Origin: Flaccisagitta enflata
Taxonomy: Eukaryota > Chaetognatha > Sagittoidea > Aphragmophora
Assembly: GCA_965153355.1 (NCBI GenBank)
Contig: OZ231127.1
Location: 12,648,001 to 12,712,000, forward strand
Reading direction: 5' to 3'
Length of the DNA stretch: 64,000 bases
The position numbers were made by a program, and so were the translations under genes. Below the pieces are notes generated by a model, which saw only the letters and a program-made list of their open reading frames with translations, had not been told where the DNA came from and made no database searches. Shown here one piece after another: positions 55,798 through 64,000 of the stretch; the first letter of the stretch is position 1, and each line of letters opens with the position of its first letter.

Positions 55798-57732
55798 TGC
55801 CGTTTCATCCAGCCGTTGCTATGGCCAATGAAAAAATAGAATTAATTCGCTTACTTGCAATTTTGCATTTACTGTCTTCCGATCAATTGAGAAAAGCTTG
55901 AAAAACGCGGAAATTGTCATCCCCTTTTTACCCAAACTTTGAAGGCTCATATCTCTTGAACGGATTGACCGATTGAATTGATTTTTTGCATAGCACCATC
56001 ATATGACCTCGTCTACTGATGAATGAAGTTAAACAAAATTTCAGACGGTGCAACCACCCAAACCAGTCTACCTACCTAAAAACTTCAAATCAGCGTAGCT
56101 AATAAAATATTCCATGAAATTTTCTGAAATTTTGCATAAACAACCATCCATCCCTTGGACAAATCATGGGGAAGTTGTACGGTGATCATGTAATTACTTT
56201 GGCCGTGATCGCAAAAAGCATTTGTTCACGCTATCAAAACCAGGAAATTCGTAGAAGTTCTTTGAGATGTTTATGCATTAGCACATGCTGACACAGGAAG
56301 TATCCTCGGATGATATGCCAGGTCATAACATGTCTTTTCTAGTCATGGTAGCTACGTTTAAGCGAGTTTTCTGGAACCAATATCGTTTCTGTCATTTGCC
56401 ATGGGCTGCTGATGGCAGGGACCTCCTCCAAACTCTCGTGGTCGCGCATTCTGCTATCAATACATTCATTTTTCTACAAAAATTATGAGAAAAAATCATT
56501 TTCTGTTGGAAGCAGCTCACTGGTAAGGCGATAAATTCCAGTAAGCCTCTGATTAAGAAGAACACTCAAACGTTCCCCAAAATGTGGGATGCTAAATTGG
56601 CTGACTGAAATTACCCATTAAAATCATTGACTAACTTGGGGGAATATAAATGGCGTTATCGGAGCCATTTTGGAGATAGTAACTAAAAACTTAAAATTAA
56701 ACTTATCACTTTAACTCAAATGGAGTAAAAAGTAAAAAATTAAGGTTGTTGATACAGTAGATCTCGTCTAGACTTGAGATAATGGGGGCAAGTATCATGG
56801 GAGAAAAAATAAAACTAGAGGACTACACTTTTTTTTTTATAAGCACGCTCCTTTTTTGGCTGAGGCTGAGCGTGCTTGGCATAATTTTATTTTCGAGGCT
56901 GAAATGTGCTTAAGTGCGTGCTTATCATTTATCGGTAAGTAATTATCCTATTAAGTATAGAACAAAGTACACGGTATATAACAAAAACAGTATAGAACAA
57001 AATACACAGTAGGATATATAAAACAGTAAAGCATAGAGTATTGTATAGTACAGAATAAAGTATAGTATAAAACACAATGATGAATGTATTTGTTATAAGA
57101 AAATATACAGTATCTTTCACTGGCGTTGTCCTACTTTCATATAAACCATGGGATGATATTAGTATCATGACCTGATAGTTTTTTTTTAGATTTTTGTGTT
57201 ATTTAGTATCATGCTATATTTTTCTTCTTGGTGGTGCTTTTTACAGCAATAAATTCTTATTAACAATAATATTCTTTAATATTATTAGAAATTCAATTAT
57301 TTCTATCAGTATCAAAATCCTGAATGTACTGACAGACTGATATTAGAGTTGATTTCAAATTCCATCAAAGTTTCCATTTGTTTTTGTGCAATTCTAACCA
57401 AAAATATATAAAAATCGGCATATATTTGGAAAATCATCAATGATTTTTTTCGAATGGAAAATCTCAGCCTGGAGCGTGCTCAGCAATTCAAAGGGAAATT
57501 TTATTCAGCCAAATTAACTGTGAAGGGGGGGGGGTGCTGAAGCTTTTGGAGCCTTACCACTTTCTATTTGGCGTCCATGTGCGACTGAAATCTAACTAAC
57601 TTTTTGCCTCACTGACAGGTACCTATTTTCTTTGCACCTGATATTTCTAAGCCATGACAAAATCAAGGCCTTGCTGGCCAAGCTCAAGGTAAAAATCGGT
57701 CAGGAGAGCAAAGAGCAGATAATCTGTTATAT
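55798..57732. other. Spacer, no supported gene
   Basis: Holds one end of family H (56,757-56,804, 'cagtagatctcgtctagact'), a degenerate 'gtatagaacaaa' repeat (56,955-57,075) and a decayed F-like passage (55,930-56,090). A 67-codon frame at 56,285-56,488 has no support. Confidence 0.5.
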
Positions 57733-57785
57733 TTCTAGTCGCGTGCTACGCGACTCCACCCCACTTTGTCGGTCGATCAGTCCCG

Positions 57786-58776
57786 TCTTAGGGCAGCAGC
57801 CCCAAAGGAGTCGATGACCTATGCTTTCACAAATACAGTAGATCTCATCTAGACTTGAGATAACGGGGGCAAGCATTGTGGAAAGACAAATGAAGGCAGG
57901 AGAGCGATATTTGGATCAGACTAATCAAAGGATGCTTAATTCCCCATGATATCTGGTTGCCATGGAAACACATTTCCATGTATTCTCGCTTAAGTATCAA
58001 TATTTTGAGAGATTTTTTTAGGGAACATTGCTTAAAATAAAATTTGCTACAACTATGTTCTGTAAGAATGTCGCTCGTTTGGCCGTTGCTAGGGAGCGTA
58101 TCCATGTGTGACAACCCCTAGCAACCGCTAAACGAGCGATATTCTTACAGAACATACTGTAGGAAAGTTGTAGCAAATTTTATTTCAAGCAATGTTCCCT
58201 AAAAAAATCTCTCAAAATATTGATACTTTCGCGAGAATACATGGAAATGTGTTTCCATGGCAACCAGCTATCATGGGCAATAAAGCACCCCCTTATTAGT
58301 CTATCTTTGAAATATCATTCCCCTGGCTTCATTTGTTTTCCTACAGTGCTTGCCCCCGTTATCTCAAGTCTAGACGAGATCTACTGTACAGAAAATTGTC
58401 TCCTCCTCCTACCTCCGTACCCCCCCCCCCATCTCATCCTTTAGGCTCAAATCTCAGCTGTGAGGCCTAAATCTAAGCGTTGAGGATGAGATTTGGGCGT
58501 CAAGGCTGGGATTTGGGTCACCAGGCTAGAATTCGGGCCTTGAGGTTAGGATTTGGGCTTTTTAGATAGGATTTAAGCCACAATACTGGGTCTCGGGACT
58601 AGAATTTGGGCCTCGAAGCTGGGGGGGGGGGGCAGACGGAGGAGGACAAGGAGAAAATTCCCCATATGTGTGAAAGTATAGGCCATCAACCCCTTCGGGA
58701 CTGCTGCCCTGCTTTCATTTCAACTTCAGGGCAGGGCACGGGTACCGCTGACCATCTAATGCTTTTGCGACTATTA
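57786..58776 (+). mobile_element. Family G element, itself interrupted by H
   Basis: The left part is CTTAGGGCAGCAGCCCCAAA...CCTATGCTTTCACA up to 57,835. The right part from 58,389 is 'tgtctcctcctcc', about nine G minisatellite units, 'ataggccatcaaccccttcg' and the end GACCATCTAATGCTTTTGCG, then 'actatt'. Confidence 0.7.
57836..58386. mobile_element. Near-perfect palindromic MITE, family H
   Basis: The ends are CAGTAGATCTCATCTAGACT and the complement of CAGTAGATCTCGTCTAGACT, with TA on both sides (57,834-57,835; 58,387-58,388). The two arms of about 270 bp are almost fully complementary, with the centre near 58,111. An isolated H end lies at 56,757. Confidence 0.85.
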
Positions 58777-59032
58777 CTTTTTCAGCGTTAAGCTTTTTGG
58801 GCTCACAGCTCCTTCCCAAATGCCAGTCTAAGTCATTCTAAATCATCAAAGTCATTTTTAGTCACATTAATTTAATTTTTCAAGTCACTAGAGTCAATAA
58901 GGTCAATATGGTTATTAAAGTCATTTTAAATCATTTTTAGTCATTTCAGGTCACCTTGAGTCATTCAGACTCGATCTAAGTCATCTTAAGCTATTTAAGT
59001 CCTGCACGCGACTTAAAGGTGTTGGCCTTGTT

Positions 59033-59480
59033 TTCTTTTGGGCAGCGGCCCCAAAGGAACCAGTGACCTACGCTTTCACACATAGGGACACTTCTCCTCC
59101 TCCCCATCCGCCTCCCTGGCTTTTGAACCTAGTTCCCATTCTTGAGGCCTGTATCCAAGCCTAGACGCCCTAAGTCTAACCTCGAGGCCAAAATCCCAAC
59201 CTTAAGGCCGAAATCCCACCCTAATGACTCAAATCCCAGCTTCAGGGCTCAAATTTCATTCCGGAGACCCAAATCACAGCCTCAAAGCCCAAATTCCTGC
59301 CTCAAGACCCAGATATCAGCCTTAGCCAAAATCCCAGCCCTAAGGCCCAATTCCCAGCCTCAAAGCCCAAATTCCAGCCCTAAAGTGAAATTCGCAGCCC
59401 AAAGGCCAAGGTCCAAACCGCTAGAGGGATAAGGAGAGATTAGCATAAGTAATCAGCTCCTTCGGCCATGATACAGATCG
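59033..59480 (+). mobile_element. Family G element
   Basis: Begins TTTTGGGCAGCGGCCCCAAA directly after the preceding A element's TTGTTTTC. Then come 'acctacgctttcacacataggg', 'cttctcctcc' and about 14 minisatellite units (59,120-59,415). The 3' end is decayed ('cagctccttcggccatg'). Confidence 0.75.
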
Positions 59481-59855
59481 GTCAGGAAAGCTCATAGTAG
59501 CCAATTTCTGACTACAACTATACTAGACATATTAATGGCGGGACACTTGGGCAGGGATAGGAAATCCCAAAAATGAACTGATCGCCCTAAAGTGGTATAC
59601 AGACCCAAAATTTGTCATCTTAGACATGGAGAAGGGACACACACTAAATTGATGTATTGAAAGATGATAGACATAGCAAAATATAATTCGTAACAAGCAC
59701 ACTTCGATCACTGTTGGTAATACGTAAGCATATCGGTATAAAGACATCCACAGTAAACACTTAATCTTTAACAAATCCACATAATCAAAATAAAATCAGG
59801 CTATGAAAATCGACCGACAAACGCTGCAGCGCGCTGTCACACAAGATTATCATCA

Positions 59856-61475
59856 TCAATTGTCAATTACATTAGGCGAAGATTTTCTAAATTTAGCCCT
59901 TTTATTGGCGAACCAGACCCTGACTACTTCTCGGTCCAATTTGAATTCGGTGGCCATGAGATCGAACTCTTTTGGCGTCGGCCTCTGATTGGCCTCAAAG
60001 CATTTCTGCAGCATTGTTAGCTCGTCACCGCTGATCGAAGTGCGTCGTTTCCGTTTGACACCGGGACCGTCGCCTCTACGAACGCCTGATGGAGGCGCGG
60101 AGACTCCCGGGCCGGGCGTGAGGAGCAATTTCGAAACTGGAGTTATCGACTTATCACCGTTACTGTCTTTGTCCTTCAACGAGGGCCATTGTAGTTCCAC
60201 TTTAGTGGCCATGTCGTTGAGCCACTTGTCCATCATCGGCATGAGCTTCTTCATGTTGTTAAAGGAGAGACTGAGGGCTTCGAAACGAGAGACGGTCGCT
60301 TGAGAGAACTCGCTGCCGTAATCGCGGCCCAGTAGATCACCGACGTCCTTTTGAGTAAGTCCCATCTTTAATCGGGAGGTTTTGAAGCGGCGGGCGAAGG
60401 ATTCGAGAGTCTCGAGATCAATCTCGTCGTCGACGTCGACGATATAATTGCAGTCGATGGAGAAAGAATTAGTCGGAGCGGTTGGGGCTTTGGCGGTTTT
60501 CGTTGCAGCTTCTTTGTTGGAAGCTTTCTTCTTTTTCGCGCCACTCGCTCTCTTCTTCCGCGAATTACCCACGTTGTTGTTGTTATCGTCGGCGGTCGTC
60601 GTTTGAGTTTCATCTTGCGGGACTTCGTAAGCGATGACGCCGGAATCGCCGTCTGAAAGAAGAAGAATCGTTTTTTCCGCGGAAGAGACGGAAGAAGAAG
60701 ATGAAGGGGCGGGAGATGGAGGTAAAGAGTAGGGCGTAGATATGATCGGCGCCGGAGGGCAGTCGTCGCGAGATAGAGGAGTGGAAGGGCGAGAGTGAGA
60801 CTGAGGTGAGGGTGTAGAAGGACGAGATTGCGATAAGGGTGTAAAAGGATGAGAAAGAGATGAGGGTGTAGATGAGCGAGATTGAGATGAGGGTGTAGCA
60901 GGGCGAGATATCGGGGTTGTAGGGCGAGAGTATGTGACGAGACTGGCGGTGAGCGGAGTGGACGAAGACGAGGCCAGTTCGGAGTTCAAGAAAATTTCGA
61001 CGGTTTCCTCCACGTGATTTAAGCCAACGAGTGACGTGATCGTGGGCGCGTCAATATCGTTGTTGGAGATAATTACATCTCCTCCCTCCTCATCCGCCGA
61101 CAACCCACTCTGCTCACGATCCTCTTCGTCAACAGATGCTTCACCTCCGCAGCTCGTCGCGTCCACCGCTTCGCCTCCGCTCGTCGCGTCTTCCGCTAAA
61201 CTGTCATCCACAATTGTAAAATCCGAGTGGCTTCCGAAGTCGAAGATCTCCAGTAATTGTCCCTGACTAACGTCGTTGTCGTGTTGGGCTACAGAGAGAG
61301 CCGCGTCGACGCCGTCGACGAGTGGCTCCAAGGTCGTGAAGGAGAGGTCGGTTAGACCAGGCGGTGGATGCGCATCCTTGGAATTCGTCGTCGACGCAAT
61401 CTCGTCGACGGAAGAAGGTGCCAACGCAGATGAGTGCGGCAGGTCATCGGCCCCGGTGAAATAACTATGATCCAT
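59856..61475 (-). CDS. POU-homeodomain transcription factor
   Basis: A DNA-binding nuclear factor of 539 aa, starting at the ATG at 61475 (context ACAAATGG, peptide MDHSYFTGAD). The frame can be extended upstream to 61535, but only from TTG and across a likely acceptor (tttatcccatttcag). The N-terminus is acidic and then Ser/Thr/Pro-rich with repeated 'SRP.TP.S' (about 170-245). A Lys-rich stretch at about 300-325 may be nuclear targeting. The POU-specific domain at about 353-422 contains KMGLTQKDVG and FSQATVSRFEALSLSFNNM, typical of classes I-III and V rather than class VI. An unusually long linker of about 50 aa leads to the homeodomain at 474-533 (KRKRRTSIS...VVRVWFANKRAKFR). Position 50 is Ala, where POU proteins normally have Cys. 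The DNA-contact residues W48, F49, N51 and R53 are present. Both domains lie in one exon. Confidence 0.9.
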   Translation of the reverse strand: MDHSYFTGADDLPHSSALAPSSVDEIASTTNSKDAHPPPGLTDLSFTTLEPLVDGVDAALSVAQHDNDVSQGQLLEIFDFGSHSDFTIVDDSLAEDATSGGEAVDATSCGGEASVDEEDREQSGLSADEEGGDVIISNNDIDAPTITSLVGLNHVEETVEIFLNSELASSSSTPLTASLVTYSRPTTPISRPATPSSQSRSSTPSSLSHPFTPLSQSRPSTPSPQSHSRPSTPLSRDDCPPAPIISTPYSLPPSPAPSSSSSVSSAEKTILLLSDGDSGVIAYEVPQDETQTTTADDNNNNVGNSRKKRASGAKKKKASNKEAATKTAKAPTAPTNSFSIDCNYIVDVDDEIDLETLESFARRFKTSRLKMGLTQKDVGDLLGRDYGSEFSQATVSRFEALSLSFNNMKKLMPMMDKWLNDMATKVELQWPSLKDKDSNGDKSITPVSKLLLTPGPGVSAPPSGVRRGDGPGVKRKRRTSISGDELTMLQKCFEANQRPTPKEFDLMATEFKLDREVVRVWFANKRAKFRKSSPNVIDN

Positions 61476-61489
61476 TTGTGTTCTGGCGA

Positions 61490-62034
61490 GGTTAGGACTG
61501 GAGGCTGAAATGGGATAAATATGCGGGAATATCAAGTATTTTTTGTTTACCCTTAAATGTTTACCGATTGCGCGACGTTGTAGAACTCCGTTTCGAATTG
61601 AAAAGCAAAGTAAATCAGTTTAATACGCGGGTCTTGCCCTGAAAGTCTTGCCCTTGAATTGTTACTTTATCTGAAGAAATGAGATGGGTTGCATGTTGTG
61701 ACGAAATATCCAATTCGAAAAAAAAAACACCTTCTGCTCAAGGCCTTAGAAGCAGAATAATACTCGCGACAGTCAAGCACTCACGTTAGAAAAGATCAGG
61801 CAGACACGTGATTCTGTGATTCTAGAAAGACATTCGAGAGGAAAACATGAATGACCGAAAACGTTAATCCATGATTCAAAATCGCCGATGCCGGGGCTAT
61901 CGTAAGATAAACCGTCTGCGAGCCTCGCCGAAATGGAACTTGAACAAAAGAGCTCGGTAAATCTGGAGAGATGAACGAGTCCATTAATTATGTATTCTAG
62001 GTACAAATGAATGATCCCATTATTTGCTTCACAG
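61490..62034. other. POU gene 5' region
   Basis: On the minus strand an acceptor-like 'tttatcccatttcag' ends near 61,510, so the start codon exon probably follows a 5' UTR intron. An E-box CACGTG lies at 61,805 and a donor-like GTAAGATA on the plus strand at 61,910. No first exon or TATA box could be fixed. Confidence 0.4.
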
Positions 62035-62756
62035 AGTATTGAACGTTAAAAAGTTTTTAAACACGGCAAAAATTAAAGGGGGTCCCTGTATAAACCCTTT
62101 TAACATACATCTATACTTAAGAGGTCACTTGTTAAAAGATTACCGTGTTAAAAATGCTGTAAAGTGTAAAAAAAGTTAAGGCCTTTTAAACATCATGCCA
62201 TTTTAACAACAAACTTTTTAACAAACTATCATAACACTTTTAACACCCTTTTATAAACTTTTTAACATTTAACAACATCTTTACACAGTAATGATCCTAA
62301 TCTTTTTGACACCAGACCTTTTAAAAAAAATGTCTTAACAACTTTTAAGAAGACCTTTTATAACAAGTAACCTTTTTAGCATGTTTTAACATTAGTACAC
62401 TTTGGTAAAACTACCAATTTATGCAATGGTAAGGTGGAATGTTTAAATCAGTTTATTGGTATCTTATACCAATTGATGTTCTTTATTGAGATGGATAAGT
62501 GATATCTGTAGAAATGGATAGCATGAATGGAGATGTCTGACCTTATGTACCGGAGCTACAAGCCATTGGCTTTCCTTAACCGGTTTAATTGAAGTTGAAG
62601 TTGAAGTTGAGTATTTAGTAAGACCCTTTTGTAAGAAAATGCCTTTAAACACAAAACTATTTCACAAATTTTTAATAAGTTTTCTTCTGCATTCCTAGCA
62701 ATTAAAGAGGGTCCCGCGTATTTAAAAATATTAAACAGTTTTTAACATTCGATACT
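62035..62756. mobile_element. Inverted-repeat element with TTTTAACA array
   Basis: The left end AGTATTGAACGTTAAAAAGT is complemented at the right by 'aaacagtttttaacattcgatact'. A second pair, 'attaaagggggtccctgtat' with 'attaaagagggtcccgcgta', lies inside the ends but in direct order. The interior is a degenerate 'ctttttaacaa' repeat. It ends about 17 bp before the coding exon at 62,774, and a 'tatttgcttcacag' acceptor-like string sits at its left border. Confidence 0.6.
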
Positions 62757-62773
62757 GCGCACATGCTGCTGAG

Positions 62774-62970
62774 GCACTAACGGCTGATGATGCTACCGCT
62801 GATGTAGCTGCGAGTGTTTCTGTTAATGCGTGGGGGTCCTCGGAGAAGGATGACGTCTTTAATCGAGATCAGAGGCCGGCGAGCCAGACGAAAGACGAGT
62901 TTGGCGAGTGGGCGAAGAGAAGGCGCCGGCAAGTGTCCTCATCACGGAATCCGTGGAAGGAGACGTATAG
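62774..62970 (+). CDS. Unknown plus-strand gene, penultimate exon
   Basis: A GC-rich frame on the plus strand, clearly protein-like (ADDATADVAASVSVNAWGSS; DEFGEWAKRRRRQVSSSRNP), ends at a donor TATAG|GTGAATTGG. Its left edge is uncertain: the best AG is in 'atgctgctgag', with a poor pyrimidine tract, and the frame stays open back to about 62,739 inside the adjacent element. It ends with two spare bases, which fit the next exon. I do not recognise the protein. The upstream part of the gene is not identified. Confidence 0.45.
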
Positions 62971-63105
62971 GTGAATTGGTGGTGATAGGGGGGTGACGGG
63001 TATTTATTTTTCGTGGTGGTGAGATCTGGGGCAGTGTGTAGGTGAATTGGCGGTGAACAGGGGGTGACGGGTATTTATTTTTCGTGGCGGTGGGATCTGG
63101 GGCAG
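62971..63105 (+). repeat. Duplicated intron segment, about 70 bp x 2
   Basis: 'gtgaattgg.ggtga..gggggtgacgggtatttatttttcgtgg.ggtg.gatctggggcagtgtg' occurs twice in tandem (from 62,971 and from 63,042). Each copy starts with a donor-like TAG|GTGAATTGG and ends with an acceptor-like 'ctggggcag', so the intron of the plus-strand gene has doubled. Confidence 0.75.
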
Positions 63106-63208
63106 TGTGGAAACGCGCTATTATCACGAGGCGGCGGTGGCGGAAACGACATTCGATGTGCCGTCGTTGTCGTCGATTTGGCAGCCAGCGACAGAGAAGC
63201 GAGCATAG
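63106..63208 (+). CDS. Unknown plus-strand gene, last exon
   Basis: After 'gatctggggcag' the exon reads TGTGGAAACG. Joined to the AG left by the previous exon, it gives an open frame, (KETY)SVETRYYHEAAVAETT and so on, ending ATEKRA with TAG at 63,206-63,208. The composition is protein-like. A longer frame (63,064-63,318) overlaps in another register and cannot be excluded. That one is glycine- and valine-run-rich, and is less convincing. No family is recognised. Confidence 0.4.
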
Positions 63209-63400
63209 ACGCCTTCGTTGATGTCAGCTTTGAATTGGGCGTTGTGGAAACGCCTTCAGACGCAGAAGTTGCTGCTCGAGGAGGGACGAGAGAGAATATG
63301 GCAAACAGCATGCCGTAAGTAAGTTCACGGTAATATTCATAACATTCCTCCATGGCATAGATAGAGTCGGGCCATGCTGTTCTTATGGTTTTTCCTCCCT
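63209..63400. other. Probable 3' UTR and flank of the plus-strand gene
   Basis: GC-rich to about 63,315, with a strong donor-like CC|GTAAGTAAG at 63,313. This could mean that the gene continues in another frame. No AATAAA was seen before the repeat tract. Confidence 0.35.
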
Positions 63401-63537
63401 TACAGAGGAAGAAAAGAAGAACAGAGGAAGACAGGAAGAACAGATGGAGAAAGGAAGAACAGGTAAAGAAAGGAAGAAAGAACAGAAAAAGGAAGAAAGA
63501 GAACAGATAAAGAAAGAAAGAAAGAAAGAAAGAAAAA

Positions 63538-63569
<32 letters not shown>

Positions 63570-64000
63570 ACAGAAAAAGGAAGAAAGAGAACAGATAGAG
63601 AAAGAAAGAAAGAACAGATAGAGAAAAGAAGAAAGAAAGAACAAATAGAGAAAAGAAGAAAGAAAGAACAGATAGAGAAAGGAAGAAAGAAAGAAATAGA
63701 GAAAGGAAGAAAGAAAGAAATAAAGAAAGGAAGAAAGAAAGAAAGAACAGATAGAGAAATGAAGAAAGAAAGAACAGATAGAGAAAGGAGGAAAGAAAGA
63801 AGAGATAGAGTAAGGAAGAAAGAACAGATAGAGTAAGGAAGAAAGAACAGATGGAGAAAGAAAGAACAGATGGAGAAAGAAAGAAAGAAAAAGAAAGAAC
63901 AGAGAAAGAAAGCAGGAAAGAAAGAGAGAAGGAAAGAGAGAAAGAGAGAAAAAAGAAAGAAAAAGAAAGAACAGAAAGAGAGAAAGGAAGAAAGAAAGAG
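63400..64000. repeat. GAAA / GAACAGATAGAGAAAGG tandem tract
   Basis: Tetranucleotide GAAA and GGAA runs are interspersed with 'agaacagatagagaaaggaag' units about 25-50 bp apart, continuing to the window end. The open frames (KERK)n are artefacts. Confidence 0.95.

Larger units (their letters stand above)
57733..59034 (+). mobile_element. Family A element with G and H nested inside
   Basis: The head is CTAGTCGCGTGCTACGCGAC at 57,735. After about 50 bp the A sequence is interrupted by family G (57,786-58,776). It resumes with 'gggctcacagctccttcccaaatg' and the 'agtcattcta' minisatellite. The tail at 59,003 is GCACGCGACTTAAAGGTGTT, then GGCCTTGTTTT. Confidence 0.75.

Noticed and set aside
59856-61535. 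POU protein start at 61535 (559 aa)
   Set aside because: That codon is TTG and the extra 20 residues cross a likely splice acceptor. The ATG at 61475 has a good context.

Overview
The window is eukaryotic genomic DNA from an animal, very probably an invertebrate. It has spliced genes with GT-AG introns, a POU-class homeodomain gene (POU genes are found only in animals), long microsatellites, and many nested non-autonomous transposons. Nothing prokaryotic is present. I cannot name the species. Small rolling-circle-like elements with a GTCS tetranucleotide core recall the DINE/pearl (Helentron-associated) elements of flies and bivalves, but that does not fix the phylum.

Genes. (1) Gene 1, minus strand, about 2.1-16.5 kb: a giant 8-kb exon (2,677 codons) followed by three small exons whose splice sites and phases fit exactly, predicting about 2,865 aa. 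(2) Gene 3, minus strand, 20.5-21.1 kb: a short terminal exon that resembles the ends of gene 2. (3) Gene 2, minus strand, 31.3-38.1 kb: a single 2,263-aa open frame. Genes 1 and 2 share an undescribed Lys/Glu-rich helical repeat with a recurring 'E-[LI]-P-x-G' turn, arranged in gene 1 as about 81-aa double units. The three loci look like a tandem paralogue cluster of unknown function. (4) A POU-homeodomain transcription factor, minus strand, 59.9-61.5 kb. (5) The 3' end of a small unrecognised gene on the plus strand, 62.8-63.2 kb. A weak secreted-peptide candidate lies at 55.5-55.8 kb.

Between and inside these genes nearly everything is repeat. One superfamily of small elements (here A, B, C, D and F) has a TTTTTAG-type start, a hairpin head, a GTCS-type microsatellite core and a tail that repeats the reverse complement of the head arm; in A-D the tail ends in a stem-loop plus TTGTT. 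The arm sequence differs between families but head and tail always change together. The other repeats are hAT-like elements with 8-bp duplications (E, I), TA-flanked fold-back MITEs, a minisatellite-bearing family (G), many tandem arrays, and long (GA)n, (TG)n and (TTTC)n tracts. Elements are nested up to three deep.

Most notable: the paralogous giant repeat proteins with recent block duplications, the covarying-arm element superfamily, a 44-bp minisatellite that has copied gene 1's own splice donor, a MITE carrying a tRNA-like sequence, and a POU homeodomain with Ala instead of Cys at position 50. All exon joins and element boundaries were read by eye and have not been tested against transcripts or databases.
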